Assembly: GCA_017536475.1 (NCBI GenBank)
Contig: JAFXHH010000001.1
Location: forward strand, 26,879 to 90,878
Length of the DNA stretch: 64,000 bases
Direction: 5' to 3'
Source: Clostridia bacterium
Lineage (GTDB): Bacteria; Bacillota; Clostridia; Oscillospirales; CAG-272
In this document: positions 17,373 to 26,398 of the stretch, one piece after another
Numbering within the stretch: the stretch's first letter is position 1
Layout: each line of letters begins with the position of its first letter
Made by a program: the position numbers and the translations under genes
The notes under the pieces: model-generated
The model's database searches: none
What the model saw: only the letters and a program-made list of their open reading frames with translations
Told to the model about the DNA's origin: nothing

Positions 17373-18545
17373 ATGAGCAATAGAATATTTGATCTTTTGA
17401 CGTCGTGTCTGGGCAACGTCCTTTTCGGTCGCAAGCTTGCAATCGATCGAATCCCTACGCCACAAGAGCTTGATGCCCTTTACAAGCTTTCAAAAAGGCA
17501 CGATATGGCGCATATTGTCGGTATATCTTTGGCGAAAGCAGGGATGCTTGAAAACGCCCCCGAGATAGCCGAGAAATTCGAAAAGGAGCAATATCTGGCA
17601 GTCTTCCGCTACGAAAACTTCAAATATGAAACCGACAGGCTCTGCAAGACCTTCGACGAACAAAAAATACCTTATATCTTACTCAAGGGTGCGCTCATTC
17701 GGGACTTTTATCCTGAACCCTGGATGCGTACGAGCTGTGATCTTGACGTTCTTGTCAAGGAGGAGGATCTGGACATCGCTATTAAGGCACTGACCGAAAA
17801 GCTCGGATACAAGGTCGACGGGAACAAAAATTTTCACGACGTAGATCTGTTTTCGGAAAGTGGAGTTCACCTTGAGCTTCATTTCAATGTGAAAGAAAAT
17901 ATTCCCGATCTTGATAAAGTGCTCTCAAGAGTCTGGGAATATGCGAAAAAAGTCGAAGAAAGCTCTGAAAGATTTGTTGTTACAAATGAGTTTTTGCTGT
18001 ATCACCTGATAGCTCACGCAACGTATCATTTTGTGGGTGGCGGTTGCGGAGTCCGTCCCCTGACCGATATATATCTGCTCCGAAATAAGCTTGAATATGA
18101 CGAAGGCGTATTGGAGCAGCTTTGTGAGGAAAGTGAGATCGGCAAGTTCTATTCGGCAGTCTGCAGACTTTGCGAATGTTGGTTTGAGGGAGCAGAGCAC
18201 ATCGTTCTGACCGACGAGATGCAGAAATTTATTCTGCAAGGCGGAGCGTATGGCACAAGGAAGGCACATATTGCGGCGAGGCAGGAGGCAAGAGGGGGAA
18301 AGGGCGGATACGCTATGTCGCGTATTTTCGCACCCTACGACGTCCTTAAGCAAAGATATCCCAAGCTTCGCGGACGTGCCCAGATGCCCATATATCAGGT
18401 TCGCAGATGGATCGACGTCGCTCGGGACGGCGGCGTTAAAAGATCTGCGATGGAATTAAAAATAAACAATTCCTTAGACATAGAAACTGTAAAGACCGTT
18501 AAGACGCTTATGAAACAGCTCGAGCTTGATAAGCATATAAAATAA
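17373..18545 (+). CDS. Nucleotidyltransferase-fold protein (NTP_transf_5-like)
   Basis: A 390-residue cytosolic protein. The central segment PYILLKGALIRDFYPEPWMRTSCDLDVLV has the LKG and DLDVLV features of the uncharacterised nucleotidyltransferase family often found in surface glycan and peptide clusters; HLELHFNV follows. The ATG at 17373 has AAAGGAGG eight bases upstream, so the in-frame ATG at 17355, before that site, is rejected. It is the last gene of the glycan operon, ahead of a strong terminator. Substrate unknown. Confidence 0.75.
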   Translation: MSNRIFDLLTSCLGNVLFGRKLAIDRIPTPQELDALYKLSKRHDMAHIVGISLAKAGMLENAPEIAEKFEKEQYLAVFRYENFKYETDRLCKTFDEQKIPYILLKGALIRDFYPEPWMRTSCDLDVLVKEEDLDIAIKALTEKLGYKVDGNKNFHDVDLFSESGVHLELHFNVKENIPDLDKVLSRVWEYAKKVEESSERFVVTNEFLLYHLIAHATYHFVGGGCGVRPLTDIYLLRNKLEYDEGVLEQLCEESEIGKFYSAVCRLCECWFEGAEHIVLTDEMQKFILQGGAYGTRKAHIAARQEARGGKGGYAMSRIFAPYDVLKQRYPKLRGRAQMPIYQVRRWIDVARDGGVKRSAMELKINNSLDIETVKTVKTLMKQLELDKHIK

Positions 18546-18549
18546 ACGC

Positions 18550-18583
18550 AAAAAAGGTTGTCGCATTTGCGACAACCTTTTTT
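18550..18583. terminator. Bidirectional terminator
   Basis: A perfect 16-bp inverted repeat with a two-base loop. The core GGTTGTCGCA is flanked by six A on the left and six T on the right, so it can act on both strands. It separates the forward glycan operon from the converging permease gene. Confidence 0.92.
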
Positions 18584-18602
18584 GTTTATTTGGTTTTATC
18601 AA

Positions 18603-20027
18603 TTAGTTCTGTTTTCTGGACTTGTTGACCATAATGTTAACAAGAATACCGAGTATAAGAGCGCAAGCAATGCTGGTGATTGTAACCTTGCCGAAGGTAA
18701 GGGAAAGACCGCCGATACCGGCAATAAGAATTACCGAAACGGTGAAAAGGTTTGCGTTGTGCTCAAGATCAACGTTCTTTATCATCTTAAGTCCGGATAC
18801 TGCGATAAATCCATACAGAGCCATACAAACGCCGCCCATTACGCAAGAGGGAATGGTGTTAACGAATGCAACGAAGGGAGCAAGGAAGGAGATAGCAATA
18901 GCTCCTACTGCTGCGGTGAGAATGGTAACGACCGAAGCATTTCCGGTAATAGCAACACAACCAACGCTCTCGCCGTAGGTGGTATTGGGGCATCCTCCGA
19001 AGATAGCGCCTGCCATAGATCCTACACCGTCACCGAGAAGGGTTCTGTGAAGACCGGGCTCTTCGAGAAGGTCGGTTTCAATGATAGAAGAAATGTTCTT
19101 GTGGTCAGCAAGATGCTCTGCGAATACAACGAATGCAACGGGAACGTATGCTACAGCAACGGTTGCAATATATGTTCCATTAAGCTCGCTGAAGCCGCCG
19201 AGAGCTGTAACGAAGGTGAACTCGGGAATGGTAATGAAGGTGTGGAGACCTACACCGCCGTCAACGAGTGCCTGGAATGGAGCAAAATTGATAACCTTAA
19301 GGGCATCAATGCTTGCAACGGTACCGATAACGGTAAAGACAGTTGCGACGGCATATCCGGAAAGGATACCGAGAATAAAGGGAATAAGGCGAACCATCTT
19401 CTTGCCGTATACCGAGCAGATGATAGTAACCGCAAGGGTCACAAGACCGCAAATAAGAGCAACGAAAGGTGAGCAAAGCATTACCGAAGAAGATACCTTC
19501 TCAACGACAGGAATGCCGTTCTCGCCAAGCTTGGCAACCAGCTCGATAACCTCCTTAGTTACGTTACCCTTTGTAAGATCACCGATCGCATTTCCCGCGA
19601 GAGAAAGACCGATAATGGTAACCGTGGGGCCGATAACGACTGCGGGCATGAGCTTATTGATCCACTTAACGCCTGCAAACTTTACTACGATAGCGATTAT
19701 CACATAAACAAGACCGGCGAAGATCGCACCGAGAATAAGTCCAAGGTAACCGAGCGCCATAGATACGCCGCCGGCAAAGGCAGCAGCCATAGAACCGAGG
19801 AATGCAAAGGAAGAACCAAGGAATACAGGGCTCTTGAACTTTGTGAAAAGAAGATAAACGATGGTACCAACGCCTGCTCCAAAGAGAGCTGCGACGGAAC
19901 TCATACCATGACCGATGATGACGGGAACAACGAGAGTAGCCGCCATAATTGCGAGGAGTTGCTGGATAGCAAAGACGATAACCTGAGAAAACTTCGGCTT
20001 GTCCTTTACGCCGTAGATGAGTTTCAT
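18603..20027 (-). CDS. uraA: Uracil/xanthine permease, NCS2 family
   Basis: An integral membrane nucleobase transporter of 474 residues with about fourteen hydrophobic segments. QQLLAIMAATLVVPVI near the N-terminus and GGCPNTTYGESVGCVAITG in the middle are NCS2 signatures. Uracil is the most likely substrate, but xanthine cannot be excluded from motifs alone. The start at 20027 follows TGGAGG; the reading frame extends 30 codons upstream, but those have no ribosome site and run to within about 16 bases of the predicted mRNA start. It is transcribed alone from the promoter at 20108-20136. Confidence 0.9.
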   Translation of the reverse strand: MKLIYGVKDKPKFSQVIVFAIQQLLAIMAATLVVPVIIGHGMSSVAALFGAGVGTIVYLLFTKFKSPVFLGSSFAFLGSMAAAFAGGVSMALGYLGLILGAIFAGLVYVIIAIVVKFAGVKWINKLMPAVVIGPTVTIIGLSLAGNAIGDLTKGNVTKEVIELVAKLGENGIPVVEKVSSSVMLCSPFVALICGLVTLAVTIICSVYGKKMVRLIPFILGILSGYAVATVFTVIGTVASIDALKVINFAPFQALVDGGVGLHTFITIPEFTFVTALGGFSELNGTYIATVAVAYVPVAFVVFAEHLADHKNISSIIETDLLEEPGLHRTLLGDGVGSMAGAIFGGCPNTTYGESVGCVAITGNASVVTILTAAVGAIAISFLAPFVAFVNTIPSCVMGGVCMALYGFIAVSGLKMIKNVDLEHNANLFTVSVILIAGIGGLSLTFGKVTITSIACALILGILVNIMVNKSRKQN

Positions 20028-20054
20028 AAAGAATCCTCCATTTATGAAATTATT

Positions 20055-20105
20055 TTTTGTGTGGACCCCGTTGAAAAAACAAAATTCGACAAACTCCACA
20101 CAAAA
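20055..20105 (-). promoter_or_regulatory. Leader hairpin of the permease gene
   Basis: On the reverse strand the leader begins almost at the predicted transcript start and pairs an 11-bp stem (20095-20105 with 20055-20065) around a 29-base loop. No T-run follows, so it is not a terminator. I do not recognise it as a known riboswitch or PyrR site. It may affect mRNA stability or translation. Confidence 0.5.
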
Positions 20106-20107
20106 AC

Positions 20108-20136
20108 ATTGTACCACATTTTTAACAGCTTGTAAA
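20108..20136 (-). promoter_or_regulatory. Promoter of the permease gene
   Basis: On the reverse strand TTTACA (20131-20136) and TACAAT (20108-20113) are separated by 17 bases. Each differs from the sigma-A consensus by one base. The leader is about 73 bases long. Confidence 0.72.
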
Positions 20137-20253
20137 TAGAATGCGAAAATATTGTTACTGCTCCAAACGTAGAAAAAAGGCTTCGATTTCTGTGCAGTTT
20201 GCCAAAAAGCGTTAAAAATGCTCTAAAAATGATGAAATAAAATGCATTTGCGA

Positions 20254-20282
20254 TTGACAATCGCGGCAAAAAGGTATATAAT
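20254..20282 (+). promoter_or_regulatory. Consensus promoter of the RpiR gene
   Basis: Perfect TTGACA at 20254-20259 and TATAAT at 20277-20282 with a 17-base spacer. The predicted transcript start near 20289 leaves a short leader before the regulator gene. Confidence 0.85.
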
Positions 20283-20335
20283 TATAAAATGTACTGTTGT
20301 GCCCAAAAATAACGCGGAAAGGTACGGAAAAAAGA

Positions 20336-21199
20336 TTGAAAAACGATATTTTAAAGCTGATAGAGGCTAACAAAGGCAATTTTTCCAAGGGACAGAAGCA
20401 AATAGCCTCTTACGTCAGCGAGCATTATGATAAAGCGGCTTATATGACCGCCGCAAAGCTCGGACGCGAGGTGGGAGTTTCGGAATCTACCGTCGTGCGT
20501 TTCGTTATGGAGCTGGGCTTTGAGGGCTATCCCGAATTCCAGCGCTCGTTGCGCTCTCTTATTCGGTCGCGTTTGACCGCGGTGCAGAGAATCGAGGTTA
20601 CGAACAGTCTTATAGGCGAGGGCGATGTGCTTGATACAGTGCTTTGCTCGGATATAGAAAAAATAAAAAGAACGTTGGAGGGAATCGACAAGAGCGCCTT
20701 CAATGCCGCAGTAAAGAACATAAACGACGCCAGGACTCTTTATATTATCGGTATGCGCGCCTCGTCATATCTTGCGGGATTGTTTAATTATAGCCTTCGT
20801 ATGCTTTCAGATAATGTACGTTTCATACAGACCACCTCGGGAAGTGAGACGTTTGAGCAGATGATGAATATCGGAGAGGGTGACGCGCTTTTCGCTATCA
20901 GCTTTCCTCGCTATTCGCAGAGCATAATCAAGGGAGTCGAGTTTGCTAAGCGAGCAGGTGCTGACGTTATTGCGCTTACCGATAGTGAGAACTCTCCTTT
21001 AGCGGCTCATGCGGATCAGCTTCTTGTTGCACAGAGCGATATGGCATCCTTTGCCGACTCTCTCGTAGCGCCGATGTCGGTTATCAACGCACTTATAGTA
21101 GCAGTTACACGAGAGCGCAGCGAAGAATTCTCGGAACGACTCCGCCGTCTTGAAACGGTGTGGGATGAATACAACGTCTATAATAACACCGATAAGTAA
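20336..21199 (+). CDS. RpiR-family transcriptional regulator
   Basis: A 287-residue repressor or activator that binds DNA through an N-terminal helix-turn-helix (KLGREVGVSESTVVRFVMELGFEGYPEF) and senses a phosphosugar through a C-terminal SIS domain (YIIGMRASSYLAGLF, FAISFPRYSQS, ALTDSENSPLA). The frame opens at a TTG at 20297, but that lies very close to the predicted transcript start. I prefer the TTG at 20336, which gives the usual family N-terminus; this start is uncertain. The gene ends two bases before the flavoprotein. The ligand is unknown. Confidence 0.88.
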   Translation: MKNDILKLIEANKGNFSKGQKQIASYVSEHYDKAAYMTAAKLGREVGVSESTVVRFVMELGFEGYPEFQRSLRSLIRSRLTAVQRIEVTNSLIGEGDVLDTVLCSDIEKIKRTLEGIDKSAFNAAVKNINDARTLYIIGMRASSYLAGLFNYSLRMLSDNVRFIQTTSGSETFEQMMNIGEGDALFAISFPRYSQSIIKGVEFAKRAGADVIALTDSENSPLAAHADQLLVAQSDMASFADSLVAPMSVINALIVAVTRERSEEFSERLRRLETVWDEYNVYNNTDK

Positions 21200-21200
21200 T

Positions 21201-22451
21201 ATGTCAAAAGAGCTGAGTATCAATAAAACCGTAGCCGTCGTCGGAGGCGGGGCCGCGGGAATGATGGCGGCGATTCACGCCGCGTATAGCGGAGCAGAGG
21301 TGATCTTGTTCGAGAAGAACGACCGCCTCGGCAGAAAGCTTCGCATAACGGGAAAGGGTCGTTGCAACGTGACCAATGATTGTTCGACAAATGAGTTTCT
21401 CACAAACGTTCCTACCAATCCGCGCTTTTTATATACGGCGCTCAATCGCTTTTCCACCGCCGACACTATGGACTTCTTCGAAGGCTGCGGAGTGCCGCTT
21501 AAGACCGAGAGAGGTCGCAGAGTTTTTCCCGTGTCGGATAAGGCGGCAGACATAGTCAATGCACTTGCCGACCGTTGCCGCGATTGCGGCGTTATGGTCG
21601 TGCACGATAAAGTTACATCGGTAGAGATCGATGATGGCAGGGTCGTTGGAGTAAAGACCGGTACAAAGAGCTATCAGTGCGACAGCGTTATCGTTTGCAC
21701 GGGTGGCAGATCTTATAGCGGAACAGGCTCGGACGGAGACGGATACAGATTTGCAAGAGATGCGGGACATACCGTTACCGCGCTTCGCCCGTCACTCGTG
21801 CCTATCGTTGCCGACACAAATCTGTGCGCGAGAATGCAGGGGCTGTCGCTCAAAAACGTCGCCCTGAAAATAGCTCGCAGAGATAACGGAAAGGTCGTAT
21901 ACGACGATTTCGGCGAGATGATGTTTACTCATTTCGGCATGACGGGACCGATGGTGCTGTCTGCCTCGGCGCATATTCCTGATATAGAAAAGGGAATATA
22001 CGACGCGGTCATAGATCTCAAGCCCGCGCTTGACGAGGCGGCGCTCGACGCGAGGATCAGATCCGATTTTATCAAATACAATAATAAGGATTTTATCAAT
22101 TCTCTGGGCGACCTTTTGCCGCTTAAGGCGATCGAGCCGATCGTCGATATCTGTGGTATAGACCCGAGAAAAAAGGTCAATTCGGTCACAAAGGAAGAGA
22201 GAAGAAGACTCCTCGAGGCGATCAAATATATGAGAATCCCGCTTTTGCGTTTCCGATCCATCGAGGAGGCGATAATAACCAAGGGCGGAGTCGCCGTGAA
22301 CGAAATAAATCCCAAAACTATGGAGTCAAAGATTATTTCGGGACTCTATTTTGCAGGCGAGGTGCTTGACCTCGATGCGTACACGGGCGGCTTTAATCTG
22401 CAGATAGCCTTTTCCACCGCAGTCGTTGCGGGAGAGCATGCCGCAGAATAA
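21201..22451 (+). CDS. HI0933-family flavoprotein
   Basis: A 416-residue FAD-dependent oxidoreductase of the HI0933/BaiN-like family. It has the dinucleotide site VAVVGGGAAGMMAAIHAA, the family signature KNDRLGRKLRITGKGRCNVTND, and the FAD-contacting end YFAGEVLDLDAYTGGFNLQIAFSTA. The physiological substrate of most members is not known. The ATG at 21201 lies just after the RpiR stop; the frame continues 17 codons upstream inside the regulator gene, which I treat as chance. Confidence 0.87.
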   Translation: MSKELSINKTVAVVGGGAAGMMAAIHAAYSGAEVILFEKNDRLGRKLRITGKGRCNVTNDCSTNEFLTNVPTNPRFLYTALNRFSTADTMDFFEGCGVPLKTERGRRVFPVSDKAADIVNALADRCRDCGVMVVHDKVTSVEIDDGRVVGVKTGTKSYQCDSVIVCTGGRSYSGTGSDGDGYRFARDAGHTVTALRPSLVPIVADTNLCARMQGLSLKNVALKIARRDNGKVVYDDFGEMMFTHFGMTGPMVLSASAHIPDIEKGIYDAVIDLKPALDEAALDARIRSDFIKYNNKDFINSLGDLLPLKAIEPIVDICGIDPRKKVNSVTKEERRRLLEAIKYMRIPLLRFRSIEEAIITKGGVAVNEINPKTMESKIISGLYFAGEVLDLDAYTGGFNLQIAFSTAVVAGEHAAE

Positions 22452-22478
22452 TCAATAAATTTAAGGAGCAGATAAATA

Positions 22479-23171
22479 ATGAAAAAGATTGCAGTTGCCA
22501 TTGACGGACCCGGCGGCGCGGGCAAATCCACTATTTCCAAGGAGATAGCAAAAAGACTCGGCATAATTTACGTTGATACGGGAGCGCTCTACCGCACGGT
22601 CGGATACTATGCAAGAGAGCGCGGACTTTCGGTTGATGACGCAAAGGTAAGCGATAAGATCACGCCAATGCTCGACGGTATAAATATCGAGATCAAATAC
22701 GTAGACGGCGCACAGCACGTCATTCTCAACGGCGAGGATCTCGGCGATAAGATCAGACAGCCCGACATTTCGATGTACGCGTCGGCGTGCTCGTCGGTCG
22801 GAAACGTACGCGCGTTCTTGCTTGAAACTCAAAAGAAGCTTGCAAGAGAGAACAGCGTTATTATGGACGGCAGAGATATAGGTACGGTCATTCTCCCCGA
22901 TGCCGACGTCAAGATCTTTCTGACCGCTTCGGAGCAGGCAAGAGCAACCAGACGCTATAAGGAGCTTATCGCAAAGGGTGCCGAGGTCAAGTACCAGGAC
23001 GTCCTTAGTGAGCTCGTCGAGCGCGATCGCGCCGACAGCAGCCGTGACGTCGCACCTCTCAAGCCCGCCGACGATGCACATCTTTTTGATAATTCCGATT
23101 ACGATTTTGAGCAGTCGGTGGAATACATCATCAAAGTTATAACTGAAAAAACGGGAGTAACAAGAAATTGA
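22479..23171 (+). CDS. cmk: Cytidylate kinase
   Basis: A 230-residue cytosolic kinase that phosphorylates CMP and dCMP to the diphosphates. The P-loop GPGGAGKSTISK is at residues 9-20; DTGALYRTV, MDGRDIGTV and the ERDRADSSRDVAPL lid region complete the family pattern. It overlaps plsC by four bases (ATTGA junction, with a TTG start for plsC). The order cmk-plsC-ispH is typical of Clostridia. Confidence 0.95.
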   Translation: MKKIAVAIDGPGGAGKSTISKEIAKRLGIIYVDTGALYRTVGYYARERGLSVDDAKVSDKITPMLDGINIEIKYVDGAQHVILNGEDLGDKIRQPDISMYASACSSVGNVRAFLLETQKKLARENSVIMDGRDIGTVILPDADVKIFLTASEQARATRRYKELIAKGAEVKYQDVLSELVERDRADSSRDVAPLKPADDAHLFDNSDYDFEQSVEYIIKVITEKTGVTRN

Positions 23172-23812
23172 AAAGTAAGGTTTACAGCGGATTTGTGAAG
23201 GTCCTCGGGCCTCTGATCCGATTTATCTTCAGATTGCACTATCACGGCCTTGAAAACGAGCCCTCCGCCGAGGAAGGACCGTACATTATGATCTGCAATC
23301 ATATCTCAAACGCTGACCCCGTGTTCTTGTGTGCCGCGGGAACCAAGCAGCAGCCTCATTATATGGCTAAGAAGGAGCTTTTCAAGGTGCCGCTTCTCAA
23401 TAAGCTCGTCGCGGCTCTCGGAGCATACCCCGTAGACCGTAAAAAAGCTGACGTGTCGGCGATCAAGAAAACGATCGCGATGCTCAAAGAGGGCAAGTGC
23501 ATCGGAATCTTTCCGCAAGGACACAGAGAAAAGGGAAAAACGCCACGTGAGGCAAACCTGAAGAACGGCGCGGCTATGATAGAGACTCGCGCTCAGGTGT
23601 CGATCCTGCCGTGCTATATAAGAACCAAGAAAAACAAATTTGCCTTCTTCCGCAGAGTTGACGTTTATTACGGAAAGCCGATAAAATTCGAGGAGCTTGG
23701 CTACGATCCCGACGCCGCAGGCGAATACACGAGAATAAGCAACGCTATGTTCGAGCGAGTCTGCGAGCTTTATGATAAAGCCGAAGCGGAGGACGGAAAG
23801 CGTGGAAAATAA
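23168..23812 (+). CDS. plsC: 1-acyl-glycerol-3-phosphate acyltransferase
   Basis: A 214-residue membrane-associated acyltransferase that makes phosphatidic acid from lysophosphatidic acid. The catalytic motif NHISNADP is at about residues 41-48, and the substrate motif appears as FPQGHREKGK, a common variant of FPEGTRS. The start is a TTG at 23168 overlapping the end of cmk. Its last 11 bases overlap the next gene. Confidence 0.9.
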   Translation: MKSKVYSGFVKVLGPLIRFIFRLHYHGLENEPSAEEGPYIMICNHISNADPVFLCAAGTKQQPHYMAKKELFKVPLLNKLVAALGAYPVDRKKADVSAIKKTIAMLKEGKCIGIFPQGHREKGKTPREANLKNGAAMIETRAQVSILPCYIRTKKNKFAFFRRVDVYYGKPIKFEELGYDPDAAGEYTRISNAMFERVCELYDKAEAEDGKRGK

Positions 23813-25859
23813 CGTAAAGAAGGTCACTGTTGCAAAGAACGCGGGCTTTTGCTTCGGGGTAGCACGGGCAGCGGATCAGGTCGAAAGGGAAATAAAAAAC
23901 GCCCCCAAGGGCGAGCGAATATTCACCCTCGGCAAGCTGATACACAACGACGTTTATAACGCGCGTCTTGCTTCAGACGGCGTTGGTTTGGCAGAGATAG
24001 ACGATGTTGAACGACTCTCTAACGAGGCGAGCGAAAGCGCGCCCGTTAAGATCTTCGTCCGCGCTCACGGCATCCCGAGAGAGACCGAGGAGCTTTTGAG
24101 CAGATGTGCCGAGAAAAATCCCCATTTTTCATTCGTGGACTGCACCTGTGTCTTCGTTCAGAAGATACATAAAATCGTCGCACAGCACAACGATCCCGAG
24201 GGGCTTTTGCTCGTGCTCGGTTCAAAGGATCACCCCGAGGTAAAGGGCTTTTGCAGTCGGTTTGACGGTGAGGTATTTACTTTCGAAAAAGCAGAGGAGC
24301 TTGAGGCTGCGGTAGCCGAAAAAAAGGTCGGCACTAATTGCACAAAAGCAACAATTTTGGTGGCTCAAACCACGCAAAATTTGGGCGAATGGGAGAAAAC
24401 AAAAAAATTTACAAAAAAGGTATATACAAATCCTTTAATTTTTGATACAATATGTAATGTTACGGAAAAAAGACAGATCGAAGCAGCACAGTTATCACGA
24501 GATAACGATTTTATGATCGTTATCGGTAGCAAAGGAAGCTCGAATTCGGCAAAGTTATATTCAATATGCCGTGCCGAATGCGAAAACACCGTTATGATAG
24601 AGACCGCAGATGAGCTGAAACAGTATTTTCCGTTTAACCACGAAAACGTGGGAATCGTAGCGGGAGCGTCTACCCCGCACGATATAATTAAGGAGGTAGA
24701 AAAGACCATGACCAAAGAGAATTTTGCAGAACTTCTCGAGACATCTTTCAAAACTTTAAATACAGGAGATACTGTTACCGGATACGTAACCGCAGTTAAC
24801 GACAGCGAGATCCAGCTCGACATCGGCGCTAAAGTCACAGGCATTATCAAAGCAGATAAGATAACAGACGATCCTTCTGCAAAGCTGACCGAGATGTTCA
24901 AGATCGGTGATGCCGTTGAGGCATTCGTAGTTCGCGTAAGCGACGTTGAGGGATTCGCTACTCTTGACAAGAAGAGAGTTGATTCCGACAAGAACTGGGG
25001 CAAGATCGTTGCCGCTAAGGAAGCAGGCGAGATCCTTGAGGGTACCGTAATCGAGACCGTTAAGGGCAACGTTGGTGTTATCGTCCTCGTTGACGGCAGC
25101 ACTCGCGTATTCGTTCACGCATCCCAGACAGGTACACCCAAGAACAGCGATCTTTCCGCTATGATCGGACAGACCGTAAGACTCAGACTTACTGAGGTTG
25201 AAAACAAGAAGGCAAAGGGCTCCATCAGCTCCGTGCTCCGCGAGGAGAGAAAGAAGGCTGAGGCAGAGTTCTGGGCAAACATCGAAGAGGGCAAGCAGTA
25301 CACCGGTAAGGTTAAGAGCATGACCAGCTTCGGCGCATTCGTAGACCTCGGCGGTGTTGACGGTATGGTTCACACCAGCGAGCTCTCTTGGAAGAGAGTT
25401 AAGTCTCCTGCAGACGTAGTTGCTATCGGCGACGAGATCACTGTTACCGTTAAGAGCTTCGACGCAGAGAAGAAGAGAATTTCTCTTACATACAAGACTG
25501 AGGAGAGCAATCCTTGGACCATCTTCAAGACCAACTACGCAGTTGACGATATCGTTTCCGTTAAGATCGTAAGCATGATGCCCTTCGGTGCATTTGCAGA
25601 GATCGTTGACGGTGTTGACGGACTCATTCACATCTCGCAGATCTCCATGACCAAGATCGCAAAGCCCGCTGACGTTCTTGAGATCGGTCAGACCGTTGAT
25701 GCGAAGATCGTTGAGATCGACGACGAGAAGAAGAAGGTAAGCCTTTCTATCAGAGTTCTCCTTGAGGAAGCTAAGGCTCTCGCTGAGGCTATGCCCGAGG
25801 AAGAGGCTGCTGAGGCAGTTGAGGCTGAAGAAGTTGTAGAAGCAACCGACGCTGAATAA
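23802..25859 (+). CDS. ispH: IspH fused to ribosomal protein S1-like domains
   Basis: A 685-residue fusion. The first 290 residues or so are 4-hydroxy-3-methylbut-2-enyl diphosphate reductase, the last enzyme of the MEP isoprenoid route, with the three iron-sulfur cysteines in GFCFGVARA, VDCTCVFV and DTICNVTEKRQ. The remainder holds four S1 RNA-binding repeats; the third (GAFVDLGGVDGMVHTSELS) and fourth are most typical, and the tail is acidic. This fusion is well known in Clostridia. The GTG start at 23802 follows GGAGG; the frame extends ten codons further into plsC. Confidence 0.93.
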   Translation: MENNVKKVTVAKNAGFCFGVARAADQVEREIKNAPKGERIFTLGKLIHNDVYNARLASDGVGLAEIDDVERLSNEASESAPVKIFVRAHGIPRETEELLSRCAEKNPHFSFVDCTCVFVQKIHKIVAQHNDPEGLLLVLGSKDHPEVKGFCSRFDGEVFTFEKAEELEAAVAEKKVGTNCTKATILVAQTTQNLGEWEKTKKFTKKVYTNPLIFDTICNVTEKRQIEAAQLSRDNDFMIVIGSKGSSNSAKLYSICRAECENTVMIETADELKQYFPFNHENVGIVAGASTPHDIIKEVEKTMTKENFAELLETSFKTLNTGDTVTGYVTAVNDSEIQLDIGAKVTGIIKADKITDDPSAKLTEMFKIGDAVEAFVVRVSDVEGFATLDKKRVDSDKNWGKIVAAKEAGEILEGTVIETVKGNVGVIVLVDGSTRVFVHASQTGTPKNSDLSAMIGQTVRLRLTEVENKKAKGSISSVLREERKKAEAEFWANIEEGKQYTGKVKSMTSFGAFVDLGGVDGMVHTSELSWKRVKSPADVVAIGDEITVTVKSFDAEKKRISLTYKTEESNPWTIFKTNYAVDDIVSVKIVSMMPFGAFAEIVDGVDGLIHISQISMTKIAKPADVLEIGQTVDAKIVEIDDEKKKVSLSIRVLLEEAKALAEAMPEEEAAEAVEAEEVVEATDAE

Positions 25860-25873
25860 TTTTCAGATGATTA

Positions 25874-25917
25874 TATGGTGAGAGGGTCTTCTTTGTAAAG
25901 AAGACCCTCTCCCCATA
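25874..25917. repeat. Long near-perfect hairpin without a T-run
   Basis: A 21-position stem with one mismatch: 25880-25894 pairs perfectly with 25897-25911, and 25874-25878 pairs with 25913-25917. The bases GGTGAGAGG (25877-25885) can instead pair with CCTCTCACC (25918-25926). No T-run follows, so it is not a classic terminator; it may protect or process the ispH mRNA end. Confidence 0.65.
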
Positions 25918-25997
25918 CCTCTCACCCGAGAAACTTTGATGAATTTTGGCAAAAAATATGGTGTTATAAAAAATATAAAAAATTTTCGAAAAAACTA

Positions 25998-26026
25998 TTG
26001 CATTTTATAAAGAGTTGTAGTATAAT
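25998..26026 (+). promoter_or_regulatory. Promoter of tRNA-Val
   Basis: TTGCAT (25998-26003), 17 bases, then a perfect TATAAT (26021-26026). The tRNA begins 17 bases after the -10 box. Confidence 0.85.
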
Positions 26027-26042
26027 AGATAAGTCGACATAC

Positions 26043-26119
26043 GGAGGCATAGCTCAGTTGGTTAGAGTACTTGCTTGACATGCAAGGGGTCGTAGATTCG
26101 AGTTCTACTGTCTCCACCA
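26043..26119 (+). tRNA. tRNA-Val (anticodon GAC)
   Basis: The acceptor arms GGAGGCA and TGTCTCC pair with one G-U. The anticodon stem CTTGC/GCAAG encloses the loop TTGACAT, giving anticodon GAC. The T arm GTAGA/TCTAC has the loop TTCGAGT. The CCA end is encoded (26117-26119). Confidence 0.95.
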
Positions 26120-26160
26120 AAACAAAAGACAGAGGTTTTATACCTCTGTCTTTTGTTTTG
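26118..26160 (+). terminator. Terminator of tRNA-Val
   Basis: A perfect 19-bp inverted repeat (26118-26136 with 26142-26160) and a five-base loop. The right arm is T-rich. The left arm starts inside the CCA end of the tRNA. Confidence 0.85.
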
Positions 26161-26398
26161 GCAGAAAACACAAGAAACGAAGAATCTCTCAAACGCTTGC
26201 GTTTGATCGTTTTGCGCTCAATGTGCGTTCCGCCGCAAATTCAGAGTTGATTTTTTTTGCATTATGTCAATTAAAATAAAACAAAACACAGCAAATTGCC
26301 CATCTATTAACATACAGTTAACAAAGCAGTGATAAAATAAACAATAGAAACGCATATTTAAGTCAAAAATGCGAATAAAATCGAAGAAGGGTAAAATT
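26161..26398. other. Intergenic region before degV
   Basis: It contains a small perfect inverted repeat at 26189-26206 (TCAAACGC/GCGTTTGA) and AT-rich sequence. I see no convincing spaced promoter for the next gene and no ORF with a ribosome site. Confidence 0.5.

Noticed and set aside
18558..19472. Forward open frame (304 codons) opposite the uracil/xanthine permease gene
   Set aside because: The translation is low in hydrophobic residues and rich in Asn, Gly and Lys, as expected from the antisense of a membrane protein; the reverse gene is unambiguous.
25880..25911. Rho-independent terminator of the IspH-S1 gene
   Set aside because: The stem is strong but no T-run follows on either strand, so I list it as a hairpin of unknown role.
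25995..26192. Reverse-strand 65-codon frame across tRNA-Val
   Set aside because: It covers the tRNA, its promoter and its terminator; an open frame there is accidental.
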